From contig JACCGJ010018178.1 of NCBI GenBank assembly GCA_013407085.1, forward strand, positions 1 through 64,000: a DNA stretch of 64,000 bases, in the 5' to 3' direction. The notes below the pieces were generated by a model, which saw nothing but the letters and a program-made list of their open reading frames with translations, searched no databases and was not told the DNA's origin. Position numbers and translations under genes: made by a program. Shown one piece after another: positions 32,601-39,140 of the stretch. Positions within the stretch are counted from its first letter, which is position 1. Each line of letters opens with the position of its first letter. Source of the stretch: Atriophallophorus winterbourni (lineage: Eukaryota; Platyhelminthes; Trematoda; Plagiorchiida; Microphallidae).

Positions 32601-34446
32601 AGGTTGCTGTTGTTGTTGTTGTTGATGATGTTGTTGCTGGTAAGCTGCGACCAGAGCGTTTAGTTGAGCTGGGGTGAGCTGACCACCGAGTTGAGCAGCA
32701 GCCAACAGTTCGTTAGTTAACATACCTGAGAAAGACAAGAAGGGAATTCCAGAGAAACGAAAAGATATTTTTTGTTGATATTTGTGTTCGCCAAAGCTCC
32801 CACACTGACACACAAGAACAAATTGGATAAGGTTTGGATATGAAGAGAAAGTAAAATGAGCGTGATAAAGGTTAACAATGAACTAATATCGCATGGACAA
32901 GAATTAATAAAATGGAAATCGGAAAAATCCGGAGATCCATGAAATGCATTCAAACAGAACGCGAATGAAAGGTGACGATCAAGCTCAGTGACATTCTACT
33001 TTCAGATAAGGCAAGACGGCCAGATTCAACACATATTGAGTCGGTTCAGACAACACCGTTCACAACAAATGTCTATTCCAAAAATTGTTTTTATTATGTA
33101 CTGGATCACATGAGTTGCTCGTTTGATGCAAGCGATCACAGCGACAAAAACAAGGGATGTACGAATAAGAAAAAATGACGCCAAACAGCACAGAACGCGA
33201 TGTTATTAGAAGGTAGTTAAGGCTATTTATGAATAATGGCTGCAGGACGCATCGACTCAATCAAAGTAATTGTTTGCAATGCTTGAGCAATTATAATTAG
33301 GATTATAGTTAGTTGTAGTTTGAAAAGTTTGCACGAGAGACTGGAAACGGACAACTGATTACTTAATACTGAACTGAAAGCACAAGCTTGTTCCCTCAAA
33401 GCAGAAAACATTGCATTAAAAGAACCATGTACAACGAACGCATAATTCGATCACAAACAATTCCATGGCAAGATTTATTATCGAATTAAAGGAGTTTCTA
33501 TGAGCTCACTTCGAGGAGTTTTACTAACGGAAGCTGGAATATGGTCACTTGAGATTGGTCATGGAAGAACTAGAAACATAGGTTAAATGCATGGATAATA
33601 CTAATTTCTTTGCAATTAAAAACATATGAACTAGAAAACAAAGAACGGTTAGTTTCAGCGATATTTTACTAAAAGAAAGTAAAGTCGAAACTGTGAGTAT
33701 GCGGGTTTATAGGAAGCCAACATGAAGCGGGTAGTATACTCATTTCACAACTGCAGTTCCAATCAATATAGAGAGGAATCTTGTGCACAATCTATGCACA
33801 CGTGTGACTCGGATTTACTGTGAAGAAAATTCGACCCAGGAACTTGCAATGATGAGCAATTTCGTGGATAAAAAACAATCACTGCTGAAAAAGTAAAAGT
33901 AAACCGGTGATCAGCAAACAGCTTAAGGATCGGCAACCTTATATGATATACAGAACGAGCGCCATGATAAGCTCAATAAGGGCATCTGAAGTTCACCCAA
34001 TAATGATGACGTGCGTATGAAATTACAAGCCAGAAAGAAAGCAAAGTGCCGCACAGTCTGAAAGACTGTAAATGGGCTGAGATACTGCCATGTCGTAAAA
34101 AATACAGCAATATGGGCAGAAATACAAATGATTGGTGGAAGAAAATCACAAAATATTGCAACCGAAACAGACGCTAAAAATTGCACGTACTTGGACTGAT
34201 GGCATCTTGATGCCGCTGTGGACGGTGACTATTTAAATTGAACATATGGTCAGCCGCCCTATTGGATGTCCCTCCCTGAAGTCGTGATAGTGCCTCCAAG
34301 GTAGCACTTGACAGTTGATCAGCTCCATGAGGTTGTGATCCGTTAGGAGCGGGTTCCCGAGATCGAATATGTTGATGGGAATTAGAGGAAGTGTTCAACT
34401 GGGGGCGGGGATTGGGAGCACCAGGTTTGGAATAAATATCACCCAT
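5364..34446 (-). CDS. Nuclear receptor co-repressor (NCoR/SMRT/SMRTER family), 21 coding exons
   Basis: The product is a nuclear co-repressor scaffold. In this family it links unliganded nuclear receptors to HDAC3, TBL1 and GPS2. Exons were joined by hand: 34191-34446, 32393-32725, 32073-32311, 28621-28999, 27898-28541, 27515-27772, 27261-27432, 26228-26319, 22555-23061, 22309-22480, 22144-22223, 20406-20478, 18567-18706, 17042-17279, 14716-14876, 13122-13400, 12045-12320, 10793-10945, 9449-9545, 8392-8702, 5364-5609. All junctions are AG/GT and in phase; the sum is 5,106 nt (1,701 aa plus stop). Order: Q/H/P-rich N-terminus, coiled coil at about 523-578 (GPS2-interacting segment), conserved NR/QPSD region at about 618-760, DAD plus SANT1 at about 790-885, low-complexity tail with candidate CoRNR boxes near 1423 and 1478. 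It is shorter than vertebrate NCoR (about 2,440 aa). Family assignment is firm; exact tail exons and any unseen phase-symmetric exon remain open. Confidence 0.9.
5845..5956 (-). repeat. SINE-like repeat, copy 2 (5'-truncated)
   Basis: Minus orientation; carries only the 3' third (GCACAAGCCTGATCCAGG...CAACAGATATGAG on the plus strand). Lies in the last intron of the co-repressor gene. Confidence 0.75.
5960..7285. other. Intron sequence, nothing recognised
   Basis: Part of the 2.8-kb last NCoR intron, between SINE-like copy 2 and the R2 copy. Short frames without family resemblance. Confidence 0.5.
7290..7700 (+). repeat. R2 repeat copy (LTR-like), diverged
   Basis: Shares the R2 landmarks: ACAACACAAGAGCG, GATCGAAGTGACAACC-like sequence, a TATA-like CTATATACC and then GTGCGTAATAAA and TGTGTTGTAATTCGTAGG. 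Lies in the last NCoR intron. Confidence 0.6.
8392..8702 (-). CDS. NCoR exon 20
   Basis: The acceptor is TATTTTGCAG and the donor GTATGT. It codes 103 residues: a basic start (VPLKKRDRFELGEL), a mixed middle (RDFTVIRPNGTRFVGQDIDP) and an acidic Ser-rich end. Phase in 1, out 0. Confidence 0.82.
9449..9545 (-). CDS. NCoR exon 19
   Basis: 97 nt. The acceptor is TTTTCCATACAG and the donor is a strong GTAAGTATG. It codes AIAEEIQAQLRSVNANFQ and then a Ser/Thr-rich end. Its length corrects the phase between exons 18 and 20, which supports it. Confidence 0.78.
9925..10290 (+). repeat. R3 repeat copy (Penelope-linked)
   Basis: Same orientation as the segment in front of the Penelope-like ORF at 23.8 kb. 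Landmarks are GACAGCATTACGCCGGTA, CAGACACACAGGGATGAGG and AACAAGCTTTCC...AAATGCAAGAT. It continues with CAAGATCGCCATTAAACACG. Confidence 0.65.
10490..10675 (+). repeat. SINE-like repeat, copy 3
   Basis: Lacks the first about 50 bp; otherwise close to copy 1, and ends GCTTTCATACTTACATCATA. Lies in the intron between exons 18 and 19. Confidence 0.8.
10793..10945 (-). CDS. NCoR exon 18
   Basis: The acceptor is TGATTTTATAG and the donor GTCAGT. It codes 51 residues ending TLEQQINK, which continues into exon 19 as AIAEEIQ. LEQQINKAI resembles the vertebrate CoRNR core LEDIIRKAL. Phase 0 on both sides. Confidence 0.8.
12045..12320 (-). CDS. NCoR exon 17, candidate CoRNR box 1
   Basis: The acceptor is GTTTTATTAACAG and the donor GTACGT. 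It codes 92 residues, 1342-1433. LDVLIHSQL at about 1423-1431 fits the extended CoRNR pattern L-x-x-(I/H)-I-x-x-x-(I/L), except for Leu at the fourth position. That motif binds the unliganded nuclear-receptor pocket. Function is inferred, not shown. Confidence 0.78.
12864..12881 (+). repeat. GA dinucleotide repeat
   Basis: (GA)n of about nine units in the intron between NCoR exons 16 and 17. Confidence 0.85.
12935..13108 (-). repeat. SINE-like repeat, copy 4
   Basis: Minus orientation, diverged, with an internal gap in the CTGACAGTA region. It abuts the donor of NCoR exon 16. Confidence 0.7.
13122..13400 (-). CDS. NCoR exon 16
   Basis: The acceptor is TTCTGACATTCAG and the donor GTATGT. It codes 93 residues with no stop in phase 0, Ser/Thr/Arg/Ala-rich, including DHALAISERTSHILATDQ and SQRAAALDRPRSSEPVE. 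The exon end directly abuts the SINE-like copy at 12.94-13.11 kb. Confidence 0.8.
13740..14290 (-). pseudogene. RTE/CFDP2-like LINE 3' end fragment
   Basis: The minus strand reads LSKASQQSMFILLRQRRLNY, LGHVYRIENGRIPNGLLYGE and LRYKDVCKRAMKAVDI, the same C-terminal block as the LINE at 59.1-59.36 kb. It ends with the shared CATCCATGGTTGACATCGACCG 3' segment. One stop follows GEFK. Confidence 0.78.
14716..14876 (-). CDS. NCoR exon 15
   Basis: The acceptor is TTGTTGTAG and the donor GTAACC. It codes an Ala-rich helix (AEHAAWLALHAQAAAVAVEA) and then a Ser/Pro/Thr tail. Phase in 1, out 0. Confidence 0.8.
14988..15178 (-). repeat. SINE-like repeat, copy 5
   Basis: Minus orientation. The 3' end reads AGCAAGTCTGGATCCAGACAAAGTGCCGCAC on the plus strand in two parts, intermediate between the main family and the tail of the 226-bp insertion at 38.06 kb. 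Confidence 0.68.
16050..16425 (-). repeat. R3 repeat copy
   Basis: Opposite orientation. About 370 bp shared with the 21.4 kb copy, from TAGGATATGTCCCGAAAC through GTGCTTACTCTTCTGTAGAA to GCTACCGGTGTGATGCTGTC and CTGACGATGATGAGACGG. Confidence 0.68.
17042..17279 (-). CDS. NCoR exon 14, alanine-rich
   Basis: The acceptor is CTCTTTTAG and the donor GTGAGC. It codes AIYVAAATASAAACSA and then a Ser/Val/Lys-rich stretch with STLFKKRS. Phase in 0, out 1. No domain recognised. Confidence 0.78.
18567..18706 (-). CDS. NCoR exon 13
   Basis: The acceptor is TTGTTTTCAG and the donor GTAAGC. It codes RSSKSNDVLAFGDPNFSY and then an Ala-rich helix (DMYAAAKLATENAK). Non-repetitive and open in one frame only. 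Phase in 1, out 0. Confidence 0.8.
18800..19960 (+). pseudogene. Non-LTR retrotransposon RT remnant
   Basis: Reads KFHPIVCSSQVLKIMESLVL, then LEDDNQFAYRKQHSTVDAIL and a decayed LDYTNAFGSIDRVQL. After a poorly preserved catalytic region (KYADDVVIGC, reached by frameshift near 19410) come GVTISADFTWKHHLNTLLTK and PLPDVEQVAHIHLRSFND. Several frameshifts. Placed in the intron between NCoR exons 12 and 13, opposite strand. Confidence 0.7.
19985..20230 (-). repeat. SINE-like repeat, copy 6 (near full length)
   Basis: Minus orientation, about 240 bp. Diverged but collinear with copy 1 over its whole length. Lies in the intron between NCoR exons 12 and 13. Confidence 0.75.
20406..20478 (-). CDS. NCoR exon 12 (73 nt)
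   Basis: The acceptor is TTGTTATAG and the donor GTGAGT. It codes 24 residues, SCSRDLQSTDNSN...ENKI. It is supported mainly because its length (1 mod 3) is exactly what is needed to join exons 11 and 13 in frame. It lies just below a SINE-like copy. Confidence 0.68.
21365..21745 (-). repeat. R3 repeat copy
   Basis: Collinear with the 16.05 kb copy. The minus strand is open for 65 codons (YKIKQTPQEDALCKIAIERD...), suggesting the 5' part once coded protein. Ends in GCTACCGGTGTAATGCTGTC and a (GAT)n run. Confidence 0.68.
22144..22223 (-). CDS. NCoR exon 11
   Basis: 80 nt. The acceptor is CGATACAG and the donor GTATGT. It codes APVTVGNDVEHRADP followed by RKSSRKKSSTSD, a basic cluster. Phase in 1, out 0. 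Confidence 0.75.
22309..22480 (-). CDS. NCoR exon 10
   Basis: The acceptor is CCTAATCAG and the donor GTAACG. It codes an Arg/Ser/Gly-rich basic segment (TTRARGSRGRSGAAGRS) and then NPDETINQPE. Low complexity; no domain. Phase in 0, out 1. Confidence 0.8.
22555..23061 (-). CDS. NCoR exon 9, DAD and SANT1 domain
   Basis: It codes residues 792-960. DPPIML...RRYRFIHQAGLI matches the IPPML...QQRIKFINMNGLM segment of SMRT. Then comes a SANT domain (about 831-885): KWTEEERQIFRERYLATPKN, IASYLEGKTVGDCIHYYYLS and KKKEGYK. Lys850, Tyr871, Tyr872, Lys875 and Lys876 correspond to human SMRT K449, Y470, Y471, K474 and K475, which contact inositol tetraphosphate and HDAC3. After the domain the sequence becomes Arg-rich and then Gly/Asn/Ser-rich. 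Donor GTAAGT, phase 0. Confidence 0.95.
23799..25031 (+). CDS. Penelope-like RT/GIY-YIG endonuclease ORF (N-terminally truncated)
   Basis: The first ATG lies upstream of the RT homology, which begins near GNRVTHEELRTLLDL. Penelope ORFs are normally around 700-850 codons; here about half the RT is absent although the remaining frame has no stop. YVDD near 24097 and the YVGQTG...R...H core near 24709-24770 are intact. Because the upstream RT motifs are lost, enzyme activity is unlikely. The unbroken frame suggests a fairly recent insertion. Confidence 0.88.
   Translation: MTHTNKLSSPLHHKKCKIISSLLTEHGTRYGGNRVTHEELRTLLDLCLHTQFKFNGKLYEQIKGTPMGSPISGLIAEAVMQRLERIAIPLIEPKLWVRYVDDTFVIIKKSQVEYAHRLLNCVFTGIQFTKETEINRCLPFLDVLVTRSDTGSLKTSVYRKHTHTDQILNFKSKHPIAHKRSCVRTLFNRAQTHCNSSETLVEEERYLFKVLKKNGYPKSFILRYKSPRSLPTEQPNAQVRKPLPYIENVSEIAARVLRPLGINVAHRPTQTLRNQLCKLKDNLKEEDKTNVVYKIPCADCEMHYVGQTGRRLGTRLNEHQSAVRRHDYKSLLSIHVDQEGHQVNWNGTRVIARGRTRHIREFLEAWHSTTRSLNQHVQLDDMYVPMRNRTLRRVTLRTINDEEINRTVSV
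25076..25109 (+). ncRNA. Hammerhead-ribozyme-like core at the Penelope 3' end
   Basis: CTGACGA (25076-25082) is followed by a 6-bp hairpin (GTCATC / GATGAC, loop TAGCTT) and then GAAACGTC (25102-25109). This is the CUGANGA - helix II - GAAA order of a hammerhead. Helix III would be only the self-complementary ACGT, as in the dimeric hammerheads known in Penelope-like elements. Helix I pairing looks weak. Confidence 0.5.
25240..25800 (+). repeat. R2 repeat copy (LTR-like)
   Basis: Starts just after the Penelope-like element. It shares CATGAGCTTTCGGATGATATGC, split here by small changes, then ACAACACAAGAGCAAGAAGCAC, CAAATCAGATCGAAGTG and CAGCTGCCACTGGTTAACCT with the 38.5 kb copy. Confidence 0.65.
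26228..26319 (-). CDS. NCoR exon 8 (small linker exon)
   Basis: Only 92 nt. The acceptor is CGCCTTTAG and the donor GTGCGT. It codes an acidic linker ending DPIEEMNKMK, matching the EIIDGLSEQEN...KQMRQL helix at the start of the SMRT DAD. It is the piece that makes exon 7 (phase 1) and exon 9 (phase 0) compatible, which supports the call. Confidence 0.8.
26568..26640 (-). repeat. SINE-like repeat, copy 7 (fragment with internal deletion)
   Basis: Minus orientation. GAAAGCACAAGCCTGATCC joins directly to CAGAGACTGCACGTGGGC, so the AAAGTGCCGCACAGT segment is missing. Confidence 0.65.
27261..27432 (-). CDS. NCoR exon 7
   Basis: The acceptor is TTTCAG and the donor GTATGG. It codes VFTKKMEKMLNN and then REIFERILPEVKKNREDKE, equivalent to the vertebrate REYYEKQFPEIRKQRE helix that precedes the deacetylase activation domain. 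It ends with one base completed by exon 8. Confidence 0.88.
27515..27772 (-). CDS. NCoR exon 6, conserved NR...LYxQPSD region
   Basis: The acceptor is GGATTTTAG and the donor GTGAGT. It codes residues 618-703 and aligns with the vertebrate NCoR block IYxENRxxA...LGPxVELPLYNQPSD...RKKLILxxKRRxxAR. The visible matches here are ISENRRR, CGPHV, LPLYRQPSD and RPKLIKYLRRHRKAEEAR. It is basic and mostly helical, and runs in phase 0 throughout. Confidence 0.9.
27898..28541 (-). CDS. NCoR exon 5, Pro/His-rich region and GPS2-interacting coiled coil
   Basis: The largest exon (644 nt). The first half is Pro/His/Ser-rich. Then EAISP (residue about 517) and a charged heptad region with RERDEIGRKLVAVEADL (about 523-578) line up with the EAISP...coiled-coil segment of NCoR/SMRT that pairs with GPS2 and TBL1. 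It ends SFENPIQ before the conserved NRRR block of the next exon. Phase in 1, out 0. Confidence 0.9.
28621..28999 (-). CDS. NCoR exon 4
   Basis: The acceptor is TTTTTCAG and the donor GTAAGC. It codes a basic patch NKRPRL that resembles a nuclear localisation signal, followed by an Ala/Ser/Leu/Gly-rich stretch that includes VEALMSTLVANKALASL. Phase in 0, out 1. Confidence 0.85.
30190..30455 (-). repeat. R3 repeat copy, 3' part
   Basis: Carries GGTGTAGACACCTCATTCC, TTAAGCATCCGGTGTAATGC and then CTGATGATGACATAGTGTCG, which has a short hairpin after a CTGATGA core. Confidence 0.62.
31197..31217 (+). repeat. TTA microsatellite
   Basis: Short (TTA)n run in the intron between NCoR exons 3 and 4. 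Confidence 0.8.
31330..31620 (+). repeat. GC-richer repeat-like block (possible LINE 5' UTR)
   Basis: This stretch (GGGAGTCCCACCCCGAGCC ... GTGACTTTTGGAGCAGCGAG) is clearly richer in G+C than the flanking intron and is open on both strands. It resembles the 5' UTR style of the RTE-like LINE at 55.4 kb, but no second copy exists in the window. Not an exon that fits the NCoR phases. Confidence 0.4.
32073..32311 (-). CDS. NCoR exon 3, His/Pro-rich
   Basis: The acceptor is CAACTCCTAG and the donor GTACTT. It codes a His, Pro and Ser-rich low-complexity segment that ends in GGYQ. The 239 nt restore phase 0. No domain is recognised. Confidence 0.8.
32393..32725 (-). CDS. NCoR exon 2, polyglutamine-containing
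   Basis: The acceptor is CTTTCTCAG and the donor GTACGT. The exon codes a leucine/alanine-rich helix (MLTNELLAAAQLGGQL) followed by a glutamine/histidine run at about 32615-32640 and then a Ser/Thr/Pro/His-rich stretch. The Gln run is coded mainly by CAA/CAG and could vary in length between individuals. Phase in 1, phase out 1. Confidence 0.85.
33478..33960 (+). pseudogene. Second Penelope-like RT fragment, decayed
   Basis: Plus-strand pieces read RIKGVSMSSLRGVLLTEAG (compare GVxMGSPLGPxLA), FSDILLKESKVETVSMRVYR and KPT, then FTTAVPINIERNLVHNLCTR, matching the RT palm/thumb of Penelope-like elements. Stops interrupt it. It differs from the 23.8 kb element, so two Penelope lineages are present. 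Lies in NCoR intron 1. Confidence 0.65.
34014..34105 (-). repeat. SINE-like repeat, copy 8 (fragment)
   Basis: Minus orientation; 3' third only. Lies in the first coding intron, about 90 bp below the exon 1 donor. Confidence 0.65.
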
Positions 34447-34473
34447 GACAGTGCAATGCAGGTTGGATTATTG
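34191..34473 (-). CDS. NCoR exon 1 (coding 34191-34446) with 5' UTR end
   Basis: The ATG is at 34446. A stop lies eight codons upstream in frame, and a TTTTCAG acceptor ends at 34474, so 34447-34473 is probably the end of a spliced 5' UTR and this is the initiator exon. It codes 85 residues rich in Asn, Ser, His and Arg. The donor is GTACGT just below 34191. It leaves one base, completed by the next exon to Ser. The upstream non-coding exon and promoter were not located. Confidence 0.8.
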
Positions 34474-34479
34474 CTGAAA

Positions 34480-36010
34480 ACACGAGGTGCTGATAAACAA
34501 GTGACGAAAAATTGAGAGATAGCACGGCAATCACATTTATAAAGAAATGAGATCAGCGTAGGATTTAAAACAATATTTATGAAATCAAATGATAGCCAAT
34601 GAACCTATCATATAAAGAGTATAAAATTGCTGCTGGTTGCAAAGGAAAACTAAGATTACAAATATAAATGAGATCGTTAATATTAAATTATAATACTTGT
34701 CAATCTGCGGATACTTTCCTTATCATTACAACAGCATCATAAAGTTTATTTAACCACTTCGTCACTTCATTGCGACCCCACGCAGGTTCACGTTATAGAA
34801 CTAATGTATTGCCTTTCAAGATAATATACCCCTATGCATCCGTATATTTCCACCCAATATTCTCGAAAAGAATTTCTTACCAATTAAACGAGACATTAAG
34901 GTTATCACACGACTGAATGCGCCCCTGCTGATATAATGCATAGATCGACACTTCCGTTAATGTGAAAGATTGATCTAGGTCAATTCGTCGGATAATGCAC
35001 ACAGACTGCATGAGACCCATACCATACTCTAAATGTCTGTTGAATTTTTTTCAAATTCCGTGTGGTAAAATTGATTTGACTGCTGAAAATTTCTTTCTAG
35101 AAATAAAGTCAATTCCTTCATTAAACAATTACAACATTTAATGCATTACACACGTTTAAAAAATGCTGTTTACTGATAAATAAACATTTATCATCAAGCA
35201 CACCATAATGGATCCCATAAAAACCTTCTACTCCAAATGATCAAACATCGAACTCATTGTTTGAAGATCAATTATAGAGCGCTTGTTGCTAAAGCCTGAG
35301 GGTGGAAACGATACAGTAACAATTCGAGCGTTCAAGGGAAACCTGGGTAGAGTAAGTAATAAGTAGGCCTATATGGATCGCAACTAATCACGATGACAGT
35401 ATTATTATTGAAATTTGATGATATCAGCTACGTAACACAAATGCCTGCAATGAAGTATTTGGAAGTAGCACAGGCGTAGAGAAACCGTGTTCAACTTTAA
35501 AAACTTATCGCGCTTAAACAAGTCTTTAACGCAATTGTTTTTAAACTTTGAATCATTAAGTGTCTCACAGATATCAACAGAGCCACTTATATCAAGAAAG
35601 ACAGCGGATAGAAACTAGATGCACAGAGTCTCAATATTTTTTGTCAAAGGTATAAGTGGAGAAATCTAATTTTTCGCATGCGCAAAAAACGGAATAGGTA
35701 AAATATTCCATTTGACATAGGTACGATTTCGCTGAAAAGTTTCACATAACATCCGAGACAAAACTGGAGGGTCACTCCGTATACATTGAAAACCGTAAAA
35801 CGGTAAATCCAGTATACAGCTCTGTACCAATGATAGCCTGTTCATTAGCAGCGGTTCACTCGATAATCAAAAGAAGGGGTGTCACATTTGACGCCTTACG
35901 TGAAGGGCTCTCATTTTAAGGCACTCGGACCGAATCGTATCATAGTGGCACAGATGTGCAATCGTACAGTACTTCACACACGGAAGCGTAATATCAACTA
36001 TCAGGTTTCA
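34480..36010. other. Upstream region of the co-repressor gene; no gene seen
   Basis: AT-rich, no coding match on either strand and no repeat family recognised. By position it may hold the promoter and non-coding first exon of the co-repressor; no TATA box or CpG-like cluster stands out. Confidence 0.4.
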
Positions 36011-36019
36011 CTGGGTATG

Positions 36020-36250
36020 TATGCATGAAAGCACAAGCCTGATCCAAGCAAAGTGCCGCACAGTCAGAGACTGCACGTGGGCGATGTTACTGTCAGGTTG
36101 CCCAGGCCTAGACAGATATGAGAAATAGATAATACAGATGGTAGTGAGAATCCAGCGTGTTACAGCACGCAGCTCACTACCCGTGGCCAATCAATTTAGC
36201 ACGGTGTTAGCCGCACAGCACAGAAGTAAAGTACGATTGCACATCCGTGG
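36020..36250 (-). repeat. SINE-like repeat, copy 9 (near full length)
   Basis: Minus orientation, very close to copy 1. TGGGTAT occurs at both borders (about 36010 and 36250), a possible short target duplication. It lies about 1.6 kb upstream of the co-repressor start codon. Confidence 0.8.
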
Positions 36251-36254
36251 GTAT

Positions 36255-37165
36255 TTGAAGCTTACGTTTTATTAACAGGGAATGGATTCCAACAGTTATG
36301 CAATACAATGCCAAATAAAGTTCTATAATAAATAATCTTCATATCACGACTTGATGGAATAAAAACAGGGTGGTCGGGATAGTTAAGGAAAGCAGCTGGC
36401 AGCTTGGACAAATATTTTGTACACAGATCGGTCTATAATAACGAAGCCCATCAATCTTCATTACTTTGCTTTTAATTCCCGGTTACTTAAATCTAACCCG
36501 CTCCATATCGCCAACAAAAGCAATATACGTACGCCTATGTTTTATTTCGCAATTATTAATATGAATCCGTTATTACATATGAAGTAAGTAAGTAAACTAA
36601 AGTAAGTTACATATAAAGAATCGTAATTAAATCAGAAAAATAGAGCAGAACAATCGAAACAATAAGTATAGGTTTCTGTTGACAGGATTTTAGATGTTGC
36701 ACTTAGGATTAATATGCCATGTGACCGACAGTACCTAGTGGCAGAGGCAAAAATATCTCAAATTTTCGACATTTTATATGATTTTCTCAAACGATGTTTT
36801 ATATTCAACTAATGAAGTCAGTGATGGAAAATTACCACATAAATTGTAAAGTAGGGTAGTAAAATTTTAAAGATCTTCATTTGTTCCGAGACTGTCACAG
36901 CAGATGTGACTTTAACGATTCGCCTCTGAAACCCAAGTCGAGCTACTGCTCCGCACATCCAGATTGTCTTCATGCGTTACGAAAACTTGCTATTCATCGA
37001 GACGTAAAATCACAAGAGCAAATTATTTGCTTGTTTTGGTACTAATTCCAACGGACATCACTACGTTCGAATTCCTGCATGCTATTTGAAAGTGTCAAGG
37101 GCGACACAGAAGCCACCATGCGTGTGTGAATTAGCAGTAGCATTCCACTTTTGATGCACCGCATA
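36255..37165. other. Non-coding stretch, nothing recognised
   Basis: AT-rich sequence between SINE-like copies 9 and 10. AAGTAAGTAAGTAAACTAAAGT near 36582 is a short simple repeat. No open frame with family resemblance. Confidence 0.5.
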
Positions 37166-37169
37166 GTTA

Positions 37170-37253
37170 TCATCTAGGCTTGGACAACCTGACACCGACG
37201 GGCACTTTATGGCTGTGCGGCACTGCCTGGATCAGGCTAGTTATTTCATAGAT
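37170..37253 (+). repeat. SINE-like repeat, copy 10 (fragment)
   Basis: Plus orientation; contains only CATCTAGGCTTGGACAACC to CTGGATCAGGCTAG with a 15-bp rearranged middle. Confidence 0.6.
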
Positions 37254-37984
37254 CAACACATAGCTATAGTGGCTACCCGTTGGTTTTCTCTCTTGTATAC
37301 TATCTCGTAGTGACTATTTTTAAACTGCATACTTTAGATGCGGTCGAAAATATACATGGAGCAAACGAGAGATTATAATATCAAACGAGTTGAAAACCAG
37401 CCGAAGCAGGCCAACATTTCGATTAGCTATAGTGGCTGCACGAAGTTTTTCATCAGAACATCCCAAATGAAAACGCGTCAAAAGATCCAGCTCTTTTTCG
37501 CAGTTGACCGATTGGAGCTGCTCATTCTCGAGAACATAAGTATGCGCGCAGGCGTGCCGCAGAGGTAGAATGTGGCATTTCGATGAATTAAATGATAGAT
37601 TATTTTCTTGAGACCATCTTGAATAACACATCTAGGACAGTCTGTAAGGCTTGCTGGTCATATTGTGATTATTGCGATCTCCAAATTTTGATAACATCAG
37701 CAGATAAAAGAAATTGAGATGATATTACTTGGTTTATATAGTTTAAAAATAAGATAAAGTCGCGCTCCAAGAACGGAGCATTAAAGCCACAATTCTCAGG
37801 AAAAACATCGGAGTACTAGTCTCTGACTACCACAAAGAGTTTGTCAAGAAAAAAGAAATTTTTAAAGCAGGATAGTAAGGGATGACCGACACCATAAAGC
37901 TTGAGTTTCGATAGGAAACGTTTGTGGTTGATTCTATTGAGTCTTAGAAAAATCAAGGAAGACGACATCAACACTTACACCAGA

Positions 37985-38460
37985 TTCCACGGATGTGCAA
38001 TCATGCAGTACTTCTGTGCTGTGGCTAACACCGTGCTAAATTGATTGGCCACCGGTCATCATCATCATCATGAAGCACAAGTCTGGAGCCAGACAAAGTG
38101 CCAAGCAATATGAAGCAGGAAAAGCAGATAAGCAAGCGCGTGGAAAAGGGAAAGCAGGCAAGCGGAATACGCAAAAGCAAATGCACAAAAAGCAGCTTGT
38201 TTTTGTAGTTTCACTGCATGCGATTTTTTGGGTTTTTTGTTTGTTTTTGTTTTTTTTATGTAAAATAATACCGAATAAAAAAATTGGCCACCGGTAGTGA
38301 GCTGCATACTGAAACAGGCTGGAGTCTCACTACCATTTTTATTTTATTTTTCGTATCTGTCTAGGCCTGGGCAACCTGACAGTATCTCAGCCCACGTGCA
38401 GTATCTTACTGTACGGCACTTTGCCTGGTTCAGGCTTGTGATTTAATACATACATACATT
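37985..38460 (+). repeat. SINE-like repeat, copy 11, split by a 226-bp insertion
   Basis: The 5' part is 37985-38056 and the 3' part 38296-38460. Together they rebuild a full copy ending in the (CATA)n tail. The interruption is described separately. Confidence 0.82.
38057..38282 (-). mobile_element. 226-bp retroposed insertion with 13-bp target duplication
   Basis: The 13-mer ATTGGCCACCGGT is present at 38044-38056 and 38283-38295, flanking the insert exactly. On the plus strand the insert starts (CAT)n GAAGCACAAGTCTGG and ends ATACCGAATAAAAAA. On the minus strand it therefore reads as a new SINE-like body ending GGCACTTTGTCTGG...CTTCATGATGATG. That 3' end is a variant of the tail of the main SINE-like family; the body is unrelated. 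Confidence 0.8.
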
Positions 38461-38499
38461 TTAATCCAGTAAAAGATTTGTTTAGCAACAATGGCCCTG

Positions 38500-39140
38500 C
38501 CGAAATCTACTTTGCATTAGCGATGAGCGCTAATCACGAGCTTTCGAATGATATGCTAAACTAAATCCTCCGACGCAACACAAGAGCAAAAAGCACTGAA
38601 AAATTCGACGACGACTATTGTGAACTCGTAATAGTTCTGGTTTCGGGTTCATTGCATTCGCACATTACGAGCGACAACATCGGGAGAATGAGAAGGTGGA
38701 TAACGTCAGCCGCAATCGAGCGATATGGAATTCGTCAATATCGGCCAAACGAGACCTGCGTGGCGAGAGCTTGAATTGTTACAGTTTGCACGAAATCGAC
38801 TGAAAAATCAGATCGAAGTGACAACCGGGACAGTCATGTTGAGGATCACCGTTGTGGTTTTTTGCCTATATAAGATAAGCGTGATTGGTTTTGTTTTGTG
38901 CGTAATAAAAGCCTTTGATCAATCGGCTTCTCTTGTGTTGTAGGATTCGTGGGTAAACGCGATTAGCCTTGGGCAGGTTGACTCCATGGATGGATCGAGA
39001 CACAATTGATGTGCGGCCGTGCATCCCTGGGGTAAAGTGGTTAATATCGGATCAAAATGTGATAATGAGCCAGATGTGCGCCAGCTGCAACTCGTTGACC
39101 TAAAATGACCTGACGTAATGATTTCCTGCTTCTCTGTATC
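38500..39140 (+). repeat. R2 repeat copy (LTR-like), best preserved
   Basis: A 640-bp repeat. The first half is open in a frame shared between copies (ELSNDM..., RRNTRA-like). The second half has TATATAAG at about 38877 and GCGTAATAAAAGCC at about 38900, an arrangement typical of an LTR promoter plus poly(A) signal. It lies in the gap between the two RT parts of a CR1-like LINE. It may be the 3' end of an LTR element, but no primer site or paired LTR was confirmed. Confidence 0.6.
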
